NCBI GenBank assembly: GCA_021828935.1
Contig: JAJZCU010000013.1
Location: 1-13,220, forward strand
Length of the DNA stretch: 13,220 nt
From: Planctomycetota bacterium
Lineage (GTDB): Bacteria > Planctomycetota > Phycisphaerae > WQYP01
Direction: 5' to 3'
Position numbers and translations under genes: made by a program. Position 1 is the stretch's first letter. Each line of letters begins with the position of its first letter. Shown here one piece after another: positions 1-5,562 of this stretch. The notes beneath the pieces are model-generated. The model had not been told where the DNA came from. It did no database searches and worked only from the letters and a program-made list of their open reading frames with translations.

Positions 1-1003
1 GCCCAGCCACCGCGTCAGACATTTGGGGCCGTACATAGGACATATTATCGTAGCAAAGTATTCTTGAGCCCTGTGCGGCGACAATAAGGTCCACCTCGTC
101 ATGGGGCATGGAACGAAGGGAGCATTTATTTGGGTCAATGGTATGGCGAAGCAGACGGCATAGCGTTGATTTTGCTGAACCTTGCTCCCCGTTTACGACT
201 AAAATTGGCGCCACAATGTTTGGATTTATCACGGCCAACAACCATGCTTGGGCCAGGGCCCAGGCGTCATCGTCCGGTAGGTTAATTAGGGCTCTCAGGG
301 CGTCCATGGAACCGCCGGGCGTCGGCGCCGGCAGCGGCAGCATGCCAGGCGGCCGGATGAACCGGACAGGGCAATCTGAACTGTTAATAATTCGCCACCC
401 CGTAGGCGTGATTTCAATGTGTCGCCATGCGGCGTCGGCCATGTCGATGAACAGGCGCCCGTCGTGGGCCGCACAGCGTATGGCCACAGGGTACACTGTG
501 CCCGCAGCATTTGCCTTAGCATCTAGAAGTGTTAATACTTGCTCCATTACATCGCGGGTTAAGGCGCCCCCGTGTGTGAGTAAAAATTCTTGGGTCATCC
601 AGCGTTTAAACCCTCCACTTCTCAGGGGCCAATTCTCTTGGTGTTGACCGGCCGGACCGGTGGCAGTCACCGAGCAATAGGTGTCGTGGTTTTCGTCCGT
701 AAACAAGGCGGCGTCGGGGACCAACTCCGCAGCCCGGATAGGCAGGGACACAGCCTCGGCGCCATTTTCAGCGTCCGCCGTGGCGTGGCGGGCCGCGTGG
801 GCCAGGAGCTCTTCACCTATCGCCCGTAAGGTGTCAGCATCAACCTCTGGGCGCCGGGTATGCAGGCGTGTAACCCATGCGTCGCGGTCTTCGGCGCTGC
901 GAAGGTTGACCTCATCAACATATTGCGTTGTGCCGTTGGCCACGGAAACGGTATGCCGGCCGCGGGCGCCGCGGCCCACAGAAACTCGAAATTCATTGGG
1001 CAT
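1..1003 (-). CDS. P-loop ATPase of mobile-element replication type, C-terminus beyond the window
   Basis: The reading frame is open from the ATG at 1003 to the left edge (334 codons, no stop), so the gene is partial only because of the window. A clear Walker A motif, GEQGSAKST, sits at residues 272-280 and follows the hydrophobic strand APILVVN. A Walker B-like strand ending in YDN is at about 313-320, followed by a region resembling the 'YDNxS...LSDAL' stretch of phage and ICE ATPases placed next to primases. Residues 1-230 are not recognised. The start codon lies inside the last codons of the primase gene (11-bp overlap), so the two are probably translationally coupled. The likely role is a replicative helicase-type ATPase working with the primase. 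The helicase assignment is inference; the ATPase assignment rests on the motif. Confidence 0.8.
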   Translation of the reverse strand, partial: MPNEFRVSVGRGARGRHTVSVANGTTQYVDEVNLRSAEDRDAWVTRLHTRRPEVDADTLRAIGEELLAHAARHATADAENGAEAVSLPIRAAELVPDAALFTDENHDTYCSVTATGPAGQHQENWPLRSGGFKRWMTQEFLLTHGGALTRDVMEQVLTLLDAKANAAGTVYPVAIRCAAHDGRLFIDMADAAWRHIEITPTGWRIINSSDCPVRFIRPPGMLPLPAPTPGGSMDALRALINLPDDDAWALAQAWLLAVINPNIVAPILVVNGEQGSAKSTLCRLLRHTIDPNKCSLRSMPHDEVDLIVAAQGSRILCYDNMSYVRPQMSDAVAG

Positions 1004-1880
1004 TTGTCGGTCCTTGACAGGAATGGTTGATAACCATGCGAACAGGCGCCGCATGCGTGATATGTTGTTCGATTTCTTCTTTACCAGCCCCACAACAAAC
1101 CCATGCTCTCATGTCCTTACGACCAGCCGGCGGCTCCATAATCCGAACATCGGGGCAGTGCCACATTAAATCGCGGGCCAGGGCCGTGGCGCCGTCGCGC
1201 CCAGGGGCATCGGCGTCGGAGATGATAATGATTTGCTTGGGGCGCCAGTCTTCGACGCGGTGGCGTATTAGCTTTGCCGCCCCACAGCAACTGGGGCGTC
1301 CAATGGCGTCGGTGATCCCAATAGTTAATAGGGCCGCCAAATCGGTCGGTCCTTCGCAGATTATTAGTCTGGGACCGGGCGTGAAATTGCGTGCAACAAA
1401 GATGCCCTCGTGGCCACCAGTCATGGAATACTTGTGGCCAGAAACGGTCCGTATTCGGGCCCCCAGTATGACGCCGCGGCCGTCGGTCATGGGGAAGGTA
1501 TACCCGCACACAGCCACCGAATACCCTGCATGCAAGGAGTTCAGGGATGCCAGGCTAACCCGCAGACCGGCCGCCAGGTATGCCATGGCGCCGGGCGTGG
1601 CGTTACGCCATGCGGCGTCCACCGCGGCAGCAATTTCTTCATTGTGAGTGGGAACAGAATTGGTTGTTGCTTGGGGGCCGGTGCGGCGGCCGGACCGGTG
1701 GTGGTGGATAACATGTAGATAACCACCGTTTTGCGTTATTTTTCGGCTCCCCTTTGCCTCTCGCATGCACACGCAAACGCATGTGTCAGCGGATACGCTG
1801 CACCAGGTCGCATGCCCGCAGACTGGGCATGGATTGTCCCTTGATACGTGGCGCCATTGGCTTTTATTGGCTATAATCAT
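993..1880 (-). CDS. Phage/plasmid-type DNA primase with CHC2-like zinc finger and TOPRIM domain
   Basis: This 295-aa protein begins with a zinc-ribbon: C18, C21 and C27 in CPVCGHATWC, then a Cys-rich stretch C34/C36/C38. A TOPRIM fold follows, with the catalytic-Glu motif EGPTD at residues 176-180 and the metal-binding DAD at 222-224 inside SDADAPGRDG. Known primases of the DnaG family use these parts to bind template and to synthesise RNA primers with Mg2+. It is much shorter than chromosomal DnaG (about 600 aa) and lacks a DnaB-binding C-terminal domain. That fits an element-encoded primase whose helicase is supplied by the overlapping downstream ATPase gene. The ATG at 1880 precedes the zinc finger by only 17 residues; the ribosome-binding site is weak. 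Residues 60-90 look like a linker. Confidence 0.85.
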   Translation of the reverse strand: MIIANKSQWRHVSRDNPCPVCGHATWCSVSADTCVCVCMREAKGSRKITQNGGYLHVIHHHRSGRRTGPQATTNSVPTHNEEIAAAVDAAWRNATPGAMAYLAAGLRVSLASLNSLHAGYSVAVCGYTFPMTDGRGVILGARIRTVSGHKYSMTGGHEGIFVARNFTPGPRLIICEGPTDLAALLTIGITDAIGRPSCCGAAKLIRHRVEDWRPKQIIIISDADAPGRDGATALARDLMWHCPDVRIMEPPAGRKDMRAWVCCGAGKEEIEQHITHAAPVRMVINHSCQGPTNAQ

Positions 1881-1933
1881 AGTGCATACCCCGTTATGGC
1901 CGGCCGGTGCGTTGTGGCGCTGGCCGGCCTTTA

Positions 1934-2125
1934 TTACAGTCGAGAAATGTACCGCAGTAAATCTGAACGCCGAATTAAGACTCGGCGCCCGATGCGGGCC
2001 GCCGGCAGGGTGCCGCAGGCGATGAGTCTGTCCAGAGTCCGAGTGGCGATCCCCCCGAGAATTCTCCGCGCTTGTGTCTTGTCGATTAAGAGTGGTTCCA
2101 CCGTTGTGTCTGTAGTTGTTGGCAT
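1934..2125 (-). CDS. Small excisionase-type helix-turn-helix protein
   Basis: The product is 63 aa. The core resembles the HTH_17/excisionase pattern: LLIDKTQARRILGG (residues 12-25), then TRTLDRLIACGTLPAARIGRRV and IRRSDLLRYI. This winged-helix fold is used by Xis proteins, transposon regulators and phage repressors. I start it at the ATG at 2125 because AAGGA lies about 7-8 nt upstream; an in-frame ATG at 2158 would add 11 residues without a comparable site. It is the first gene after the repeat array and lies about 50 bp upstream of the primase, so it may lead the replication operon. Its operator could be the TCAAGCAT repeats, but this is inference. It could act as excisionase, regulator or initiator; the sequence does not distinguish these. 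Confidence 0.8.
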   Translation of the reverse strand: MPTTTDTTVEPLLIDKTQARRILGGIATRTLDRLIACGTLPAARIGRRVLIRRSDLLRYISRL

Positions 2126-2277
2126 GTAGGGTTCCTTATGTAACTGCCGGGGCCGCAACAGGCGGCTCCGGTACAGGAAAGACGCGAAGGGGGTAATCGT
2201 GTTGGGGTTTGTCGTCGGGAGTGGCTAGAAGTAGGCAGAAGTGGGTAGGTTTGGCGTGTTTGCGGGGACCGACACTG

Positions 2278-2401
2278 GGTCAAGCATGTCAAGCATAGGT
2301 GTTTTTCAATGCTTGACATCTAAACAGGCGTGTTTGTTGGGAAAAACAACGTTTTTTAGCACACGTCAAGCATGTCAAGCATTGCGTCGCCGCTTTGTTG
2401 G
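2278..2401 (+). repeat. Iteron repeat unit 1
   Basis: The unit has two conserved blocks. Block A (2278-2317) carries TCAAGCAT at 2280 and 2289 (9-bp step) and an inverted copy at 2309-2316. Block B (2341-2401) carries the hairpin aaaaac-aac-gttttt at 2342-2356, then TCAAGCAT at 2366 and 2375 (9-bp step again), then a tail ending tttgttgg. The middle (2318-2340) is not conserved with unit 2. Confidence 0.9.
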
Positions 2402-2422
2402 GATGCGTGGCGCCAAGGCGTA

Positions 2423-2547
2423 GGTCAAGTATGTCAAGCATAGGTGTTTTTCAATGCTTGACCCTAAAACATGCATTTTCATTGAGAAAAAACAACGTTT
2501 TTTAGCACACGTCAAGCATGTCAAGCATTGCGTCGCCGGTTTGTTGG
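2423..2547 (+). repeat. Iteron repeat unit 2
   Basis: This is a second copy of unit 1, offset by 145-146 bp. Block A (2423-2462) differs at one base (TCAAGTAT at 2425) and keeps the second direct copy at 2434 and the inverted copy at 2454-2461. Block B (2486-2547) keeps the A/T hairpin (2487-2503, stem one base pair longer), direct copies at 2512 and 2521, and the tail ending tttgttgg. Only the middle 2463-2485 has diverged, so the conserved blocks look selected. Confidence 0.9.
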
Positions 2548-2566
2548 AAAACATGGGTGGCGACTA

Positions 2567-3268
2567 CTAGGTCAGCCTCTTTCGGTGTTCTTCGGGCAAC
2601 CCGTCCAAAGAAACGGTCCAGGTCTGCCCCGTCATTTTCTGGCAGTCGTGGTTTTTACAGAAGGATATGGCCTTCTTTTCGGTTAGTTTTAGGCGTCGGC
2701 CTATCTCCCTTTTCGATAGGGGTAAGGACCGGGCGCCTATTGGTAGTGGCACCAGGGCAGAGGGTTTGGGTTTAAGGGTATCCGTCGGGGCAGAGGGTTT
2801 GGGTTTAAGGGCATCCGTCGGCGCCGGGGCCAGCAGTTCGATGACCTCGTGAACCATGCGAGTGACCGGCTCCCCGTCGGCCAGGCCGCGGCGTATGGCC
2901 TTCTGGGCCAGCATCACGTCGTAATTCGTCATATCGTCGCTGGCAACAATCAAGAATGCCCACTTAGACGCTGGAGCAAGTAAGGGGCAGAAGTCCCATG
3001 GTTCCGGGGTGGTAAACATCCCCCCTCCATCTTCGGCCGGTTCTCGGTCGGTTTGTAATGCCGCCAGGCGTCCGGGTATGCGGGGCAGGTCCGCCAACAA
3101 CGCCTTACGCACTATCTTGGCGGTGCGTAAAGAAAGTAACTCGGCCACCATAACGCAACTGGCGATGGATGGTCGGCAGGGACCGGTTTGCGGGGGACAC
3201 AGAGCAATAAAGAATGTTGGGGGTGGAAAAAATACGGCCGCCACACTACCGTCGGTGGTGTCTATCAT
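2567..3268 (-). CDS. Unknown 233-aa protein with tandem 11-residue repeat and basic, possibly DNA-binding C-terminus
   Basis: I do not recognise this family. The ATG at 3268 is chosen because AAAGG lies 7 nt upstream; an in-frame ATG at 3298 has no such site. Residues 1-150 form a globular-looking region with hydrophobic strands (for example WAFLIVAS near 103-110). Residues 149-170 contain the tandem repeat APTDALKPKPS / APTDTLKPKPS, encoded by two 33-bp copies. Residues 184-203 (LSKREIGRRLKLTEKKAISF) look like an HTH-type helix pair, followed by WTVSLDGLPEEHRKRL. A Pro-rich linker joining a globular domain to a DNA-binding tail is plausible for an initiator or regulator. Its place directly before the iteron array makes it a candidate for the protein that binds there. 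This function is inference only. Confidence 0.7.
   Translation of the reverse strand: MIDTTDGSVAAVFFPPPTFFIALCPPQTGPCRPSIASCVMVAELLSLRTAKIVRKALLADLPRIPGRLAALQTDREPAEDGGGMFTTPEPWDFCPLLAPASKWAFLIVASDDMTNYDVMLAQKAIRRGLADGEPVTRMVHEVIELLAPAPTDALKPKPSAPTDTLKPKPSALVPLPIGARSLPLSKREIGRRLKLTEKKAISFCKNHDCQKMTGQTWTVSLDGLPEEHRKRLT
2755..2820 (+). repeat. Two tandem 33-bp repeats inside the unknown protein gene
   Basis: The copies 2755-2787 and 2788-2820 are almost identical; the visible difference is a t/c change in the ggg[t/c]atccgtc part. The 33-bp period keeps the frame and encodes the 11-residue repeat. The near identity implies a recent duplication. Confidence 0.85.
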
Positions 3269-3319
3269 TTTATGACCTTTCTGTTTTGGCCGCCGCACCT
3301 GTTTTCCAAGACTGTGCGG

Positions 3320-3383
3320 CGGCCTTATTTTAGGCCGGAATTATGGCCATAACAAACGGTTTGTTTAGTGAAGAAACAAACCG
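3320..3383. repeat. Cluster of inverted repeats between the element's first gene and the att site
   Basis: Three structures lie side by side. A hairpin at 3320-3337 has a 6-bp stem (cggcct/aggccg). A perfect 12-bp palindrome, ttatggccataa, is at 3341-3352. A hairpin at 3357-3383 has a perfect 10-bp stem (cggtttgttt/aaacaaaccg) and a 7-nt loop. None is followed by a T-tract on either strand, so they are not typical intrinsic terminators. Position about 100-160 bp from the attachment core suggests recombinase or excisionase arm sites, or a regulatory site for the minus-strand gene. Confidence 0.55.
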
Positions 3384-3486
3384 GTTCTCGTGCCCCAAAA
3401 CCCAAAATCCTTTCAGCATTAGTTCAGCAGTCTGTTGGGCTAACACAACTTTGTTCAATAGCCATGCGGGTTTGCTCACAGTGGCC

Positions 3487-3534
3487 GGCGGATTGCAAAT
3501 CCGCTTGTCGTGGGTTCGAATCCCACTCCGGCCT
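3487..3534 (+). other. Attachment site: 3' fragment of a tRNA-Cys(GCA) gene
   Basis: The 3' part of a tRNA is clear. There is an anticodon stem-loop (gcgga 3488-3492, loop ttgcaaa 3493-3499 with anticodon GCA, tccgc 3500-3504). A T arm follows (gtggg 3510-3514, loop ttcgaat, cccac 3522-3526), then a 3' acceptor strand tccggcc (3527-3533) and a discriminator T. CCA is not encoded. The upstream 26 nt contain no ggccgga to pair with the acceptor strand and no D arm, so this is not a complete tRNA. The expected explanation is the att duplicate left by integration of the element to its left. Confidence 0.8.
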
Positions 3535-3882
3535 TTGATAAGTTTCCCTTGAGAATCGACGTTTTCCTGAACATTCCGCGGGTTCCAGCACACTTCTCCT
3601 AAATCAGGGGAATCGTTCGATTAGAGGCCCCCATCGGGCGCCATGCCCGGCGCCCCGGCCAACAAATAGCCCAGCGCTACAGCAACTGCCGCGGCTGCAT
3701 CCTTTTTTTGGGCGGTTGCGCGGTTGGTCGGCCCGGGTTTGCAACTCCGGCCATGCTCCCGCGTTTAGCCATCAGGGAGATTGTGTAGACCGCGACCGGA
3801 TTCGTGGAAGACCCGGCCACGCTTTGACGGCACAGTCCGAAGTGCCCGTTCGCCAGCCCTGTTTAATCAAGCGAGGTGTCTC
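3535..3882. other. Non-coding stretch between att site and prepilin-like gene
   Basis: No credible gene is seen here. A GC-rich hairpin at 3636-3655 has a perfect 7-bp stem (gggcgcc/ggcgccc) and a 6-nt loop, without a T-tract. A run of seven T at about 3704-3710 has no good stem before it. In-frame upstream extension of the prepilin-like gene is open back to a TTG at 3781 but shows no protein-like composition. The promoter of the downstream gene should lie here, but I could not identify boxes with confidence. Confidence 0.5.
3873..3876 (+). promoter_or_regulatory. Ribosome binding site deciding an ATT start
   Basis: GAGG lies 6 nt before the ATT at 3883, which is in frame with the prepilin-like protein. 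No ATG or GTG is in frame between the upstream stop and the leader peptide. The nearby GTG at 3875 is in a different frame. Confidence 0.5.
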
Positions 3883-4590
3883 ATTACGCGCAACAGCCGC
3901 CGCGGTTTTACGCTCATCGAACTGCTCGTGGTCATTGGCATTATTGCGCTGCTGATCGGCTTGTTGCTGCCGGCGTTGCAGGCGGCGCAACGCAGCGCGC
4001 GGCGAACGGCGTGCGCGGCGCAATTGCGTAACCTAGGCGACTCGTTTGACATGTATTTGCACAGCCAAAACTACGGCGTGTTTCCCGCGTGCCCCCAGGT
4101 GCCCACGGTTAATTACTCCGTGCCGTGTCCCGGCGGCATTACGGTGTTTCGTCCGCCGCCGGTGCAGTGCGTCATTGGCGGGCTGCTTCCGCCGAACACC
4201 ATTCCCACGCCCAATTTCATTCCCCCGGCCCAGGACCGTACCGCGGCTGATTCCTGGCGCTGCCCGGCCGATCTTGCCGGCTTTACCGACGCCTACACCG
4301 GCCGTTCCTATGCCTCCTATTTTGCCGGCGAAGGCTCAAGCTATCAATACAACATGAGCCTTGCCGGGGACAAAATCACGGGGTATGTCATTGGCCCGCC
4401 CCAGCATCAGATTGATCTTTATTATATTTTGCACCCGGAGGGCATCTGGGTGATGGCCGACATGACCACCTTCCACGGGCCGCCAATGAATCCGAATTCG
4501 GCGAACGTGTTGTTCGCGGACTGGCATGTGGGCACAGTGCTGGATATTTCACCGGACGCGGGATCAAAGATTAATTTCTTTCATCATTAA
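3883..4590 (+). CDS. Prepilin-type N-terminal cleavage/methylation protein (type II secretion/pseudopilin-like)
   Basis: With the ATT start at 3883 the product is 235 aa and opens with a short basic leader, then [12 protein letters not shown]: cleavage by prepilin peptidase after G8, methylatable F9, and E13 at mature position +5. A hydrophobic helix follows to about residue 30, then the Ala/Arg-rich QAAQRSARR stretch and AQLRNLG, as in the large planctomycete family of prepilin-like proteins. The C-terminal part has WRCPAD, and near the end [12 protein letters not shown], which matches the family's NVLFxDGHV signature with Trp in place of Gly. Such proteins are anchored in the inner membrane and assemble into pseudopili or act singly; the exact role is unknown. 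The TTG at 3781 would give a 269-aa form with an atypically long leader. The next gene begins 26 bp downstream, suggesting co-transcription. Confidence 0.85.
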   Translation: MTRNSRRGFTLIELLVVIGIIALLIGLLLPALQAAQRSARRTACAAQLRNLGDSFDMYLHSQNYGVFPACPQVPTVNYSVPCPGGITVFRPPPVQCVIGGLLPPNTIPTPNFIPPAQDRTAADSWRCPADLAGFTDAYTGRSYASYFAGEGSSYQYNMSLAGDKITGYVIGPPQHQIDLYYILHPEGIWVMADMTTFHGPPMNPNSANVLFADWHVGTVLDISPDAGSKINFFHH

Positions 4591-4616
4591 TCACAACAAA
4601 TTTTTGGAGCACAAAC

Positions 4617-5150
4617 ATGACATCCCAGGACCAAGCGCACGGCGGGCGGTGGGCGTCCATGAAAAAAACCGTGGGCGAACACAAACGCGGAATTTTATTG
4701 GCGGCGCTGATTTTGGCGATCATCGGCGTCTACGGTTTTAGGTTTTTCAAAAGCCGTCCGGCGCAGGCTGGCATATCGCCCCAGGTGGCCGCGGTTTTAC
4801 AAAAATGGCACGGAAAAATCCCGCAGTTTCCAATGTTTGGTCCCCCTCCCGGCGGCTTCCGCCGCAACTGGCGGACCATGACCCCGGCCCAACGCAGAGC
4901 CATGTGGCAGAAGCGCCGCACGCGGATGCAGGCCTTCTTTCTGGCCTTTGCCCATGCCGGCCCGCAAAAACAGGCCGCGATTATCGCCGCCGCCAAGGCG
5001 CACTTTAAGAAGATGCGCCACCGTTTCCACGGCCATGGCCATTTCGCCGCCCACATGCCGCAGATGATGGCGAATCATTTGATCGGCGGCGACCCGCAAT
5101 TTCACGCGGCGATGACCGGATTTTTCATGGGCCTGCGTAACAGCCCTTGA
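4617..5150 (+). CDS. Membrane-anchored His/Met-rich protein of unknown function
   Basis: The 177-aa protein has a short charged N-terminus, one transmembrane helix at about residues 25-43 (GILLAALILAIIGVYGF), and then a basic periplasmic or cytoplasmic domain. The segment MTPAQRRAMWQKRRTRMQAFF (88-108) resembles the 'TPxQR' helices of Spy/CpxP-like periplasmic proteins, though this likeness is weak. Residues 129-154 are packed with His and Met (for example HRFHGHGHFAAHM), which could bind metal. The start at 4617 is supported by GGAG at 4606-4609, 7 nt upstream; the second Met at residue 15 has no such site. It follows the prepilin-like gene closely and probably shares its transcript. No enzyme motif is seen. 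Confidence 0.75.
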   Translation: MTSQDQAHGGRWASMKKTVGEHKRGILLAALILAIIGVYGFRFFKSRPAQAGISPQVAAVLQKWHGKIPQFPMFGPPPGGFRRNWRTMTPAQRRAMWQKRRTRMQAFFLAFAHAGPQKQAAIIAAAKAHFKKMRHRFHGHGHFAAHMPQMMANHLIGGDPQFHAAMTGFFMGLRNSP

Positions 5151-5158
5151 ACCTGGCG

Positions 5159-5174
5159 GCGCTCGAACGAGCGC
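5159..5174 (+). terminator. Possible hairpin after the two-gene unit
   Basis: A perfect 6-bp stem gcgctc/gagcgc with loop gaac begins 8 nt after the stop codon at 5150. No T-tract follows, so termination is uncertain. Confidence 0.3.
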
Positions 5175-5294
5175 GGAATGCGGTTACGGCACTCCCCGGC
5201 AGCGCTGAAGAGCCGCCCCCCTTTTCACCCAAGCGCCTAAAAAACCGCGCACCCGTCACCTCCCCATCCCACCGGCGCTTTGGGCGCCTCAGCC

Positions 5295-5375
5295 GCCCCG
5301 CTGGGGCTTGGGAAAGGGGGGCACGCCGCCCCGTGTTGAAACACGGGGCTAATATCGCGCTGCCCCATCCGGGGC
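5295..5375 (+). repeat. Three-hairpin intergenic element, copy 1
   Basis: There are three hairpins in order. H1 is 5295-5307 (gcccc-gct-ggggc, followed by ttg). H2 is 5328-5349 (gccccgtgt-tgaa-acacggggc, then ta). H3 is 5362-5375 (gcccc-atcc-ggggc). The same order, stem sequences and spacings recur in copy 2 at 8059-8142. It sits in the 412-bp gap 5151-5562, which contains no gene. Confidence 0.7.
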
Positions 5376-5451
5376 GGACGAGAATGCATTGGCCATAATG
5401 GCCGCCCCCAGTTGACCCACGCCTGAAAATCCCCACGCCCCGTTCCCCCCG

Positions 5452-5492
5452 TCCGTCTCAGCGCTCTCCGCGCCTCCGCGGTTTGTTTTATG
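5452..5492 (+). repeat. Short intergenic repeat of the 'ctctccgcgcctccgcggttt' type
   Basis: The run 'gtctcagcgctctccgcg' followed by 'cctccgcggtttg' resembles the widely scattered 'ctctgcgtctctgcggtt' intergenic sequence of many Planctomycetes/Verrucomicrobia-like genomes. The assignment is from memory of that pattern. It contains the palindrome ccgcgg before ttt, as does the repeat at 8195-8232. Confidence 0.45.
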
Positions 5493-5562
5493 ACCTCCCG
5501 TGCTTACCACGGAACCGTTTGCGTTTCAGCGTGATCCAGAATCGCGTGCTCCGTGACCGCCG

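Larger units (their letters stand above)
2126..2566. promoter_or_regulatory. Candidate replication origin / operator region with iteron-like repeats
   Basis: No gene is visible in this 440-bp gap between two minus-strand genes of the element. It contains ten copies of TCAAGCAT (one with a single mismatch) in both orientations, and two A/T-rich short hairpins (2342-2356 and 2487-2503). The array ends directly upstream of the excisionase-like gene and the primase/ATPase pair. Iterons plus an A/T-rich melting region beside replication genes is the usual layout of plasmid, satellite and phage origins. The repeats may instead be operators: in minus orientation each copy reads ATGCTTGA and most extend to TTGAC, which resembles a -35 box. 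No convincing paired -10 was seen. Confidence 0.5.
1..3534. mobile_element. Right end of an integrated element in tRNA-Cys (partial)
   Basis: This block holds only minus-strand genes of replication and excisionase type: a primase, a P-loop ATPase, an excisionase-like HTH protein and an unknown protein. It also holds an iteron-like repeat array. It ends exactly at a tRNA-Cys 3' fragment with no matching 5' half, while the genes to the right are of housekeeping or secreted type. Tyrosine-recombinase elements commonly insert at tRNA 3' ends and leave such a fragment at the distal junction. The left boundary, the intact tRNA and the integrase are outside the window. Whether this is a prophage, a phage satellite or an integrative plasmid cannot be decided, because no structural, conjugation or packaging gene is visible. 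Confidence 0.7.

Noticed and set aside
108..647. Plus-strand 179-codon open frame at the left edge
   Set aside because: It lies opposite the ATPase frame, which carries a Walker A motif; the product has no recognisable feature.
1027..1647. Plus-strand 206-codon open frame
   Set aside because: It lies opposite the TOPRIM/zinc-finger primase gene, which has clear motifs.
2278..2547. CRISPR array
   Set aside because: Only two 145-bp units exist, the repeats are not separated by unique spacers of even length, and no cas gene is seen.
3357..3383. Intrinsic terminator of the element
   Set aside because: The 10-bp stem is good, but no T-tract follows on either strand.
3461..3534. Complete tRNA-Cys gene
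   Set aside because: The anticodon arm, T arm and 3' acceptor strand are good, but nothing upstream pairs with the acceptor strand and no D arm is present, so it was called a fragment.
3330..3593. Minus-strand frame of 87 codons containing SGIRTHDKRICNPPA
   Set aside because: This peptide is the reverse translation of a tRNA-Cys 3' half, a well-known spurious database protein. The frame covers the attachment site.
3781..3882. Upstream extension of the prepilin-like protein from a TTG start
   Set aside because: It would create a 42-residue leader before the cleavage site, with no ribosome-binding site noticed; family leaders are usually short.
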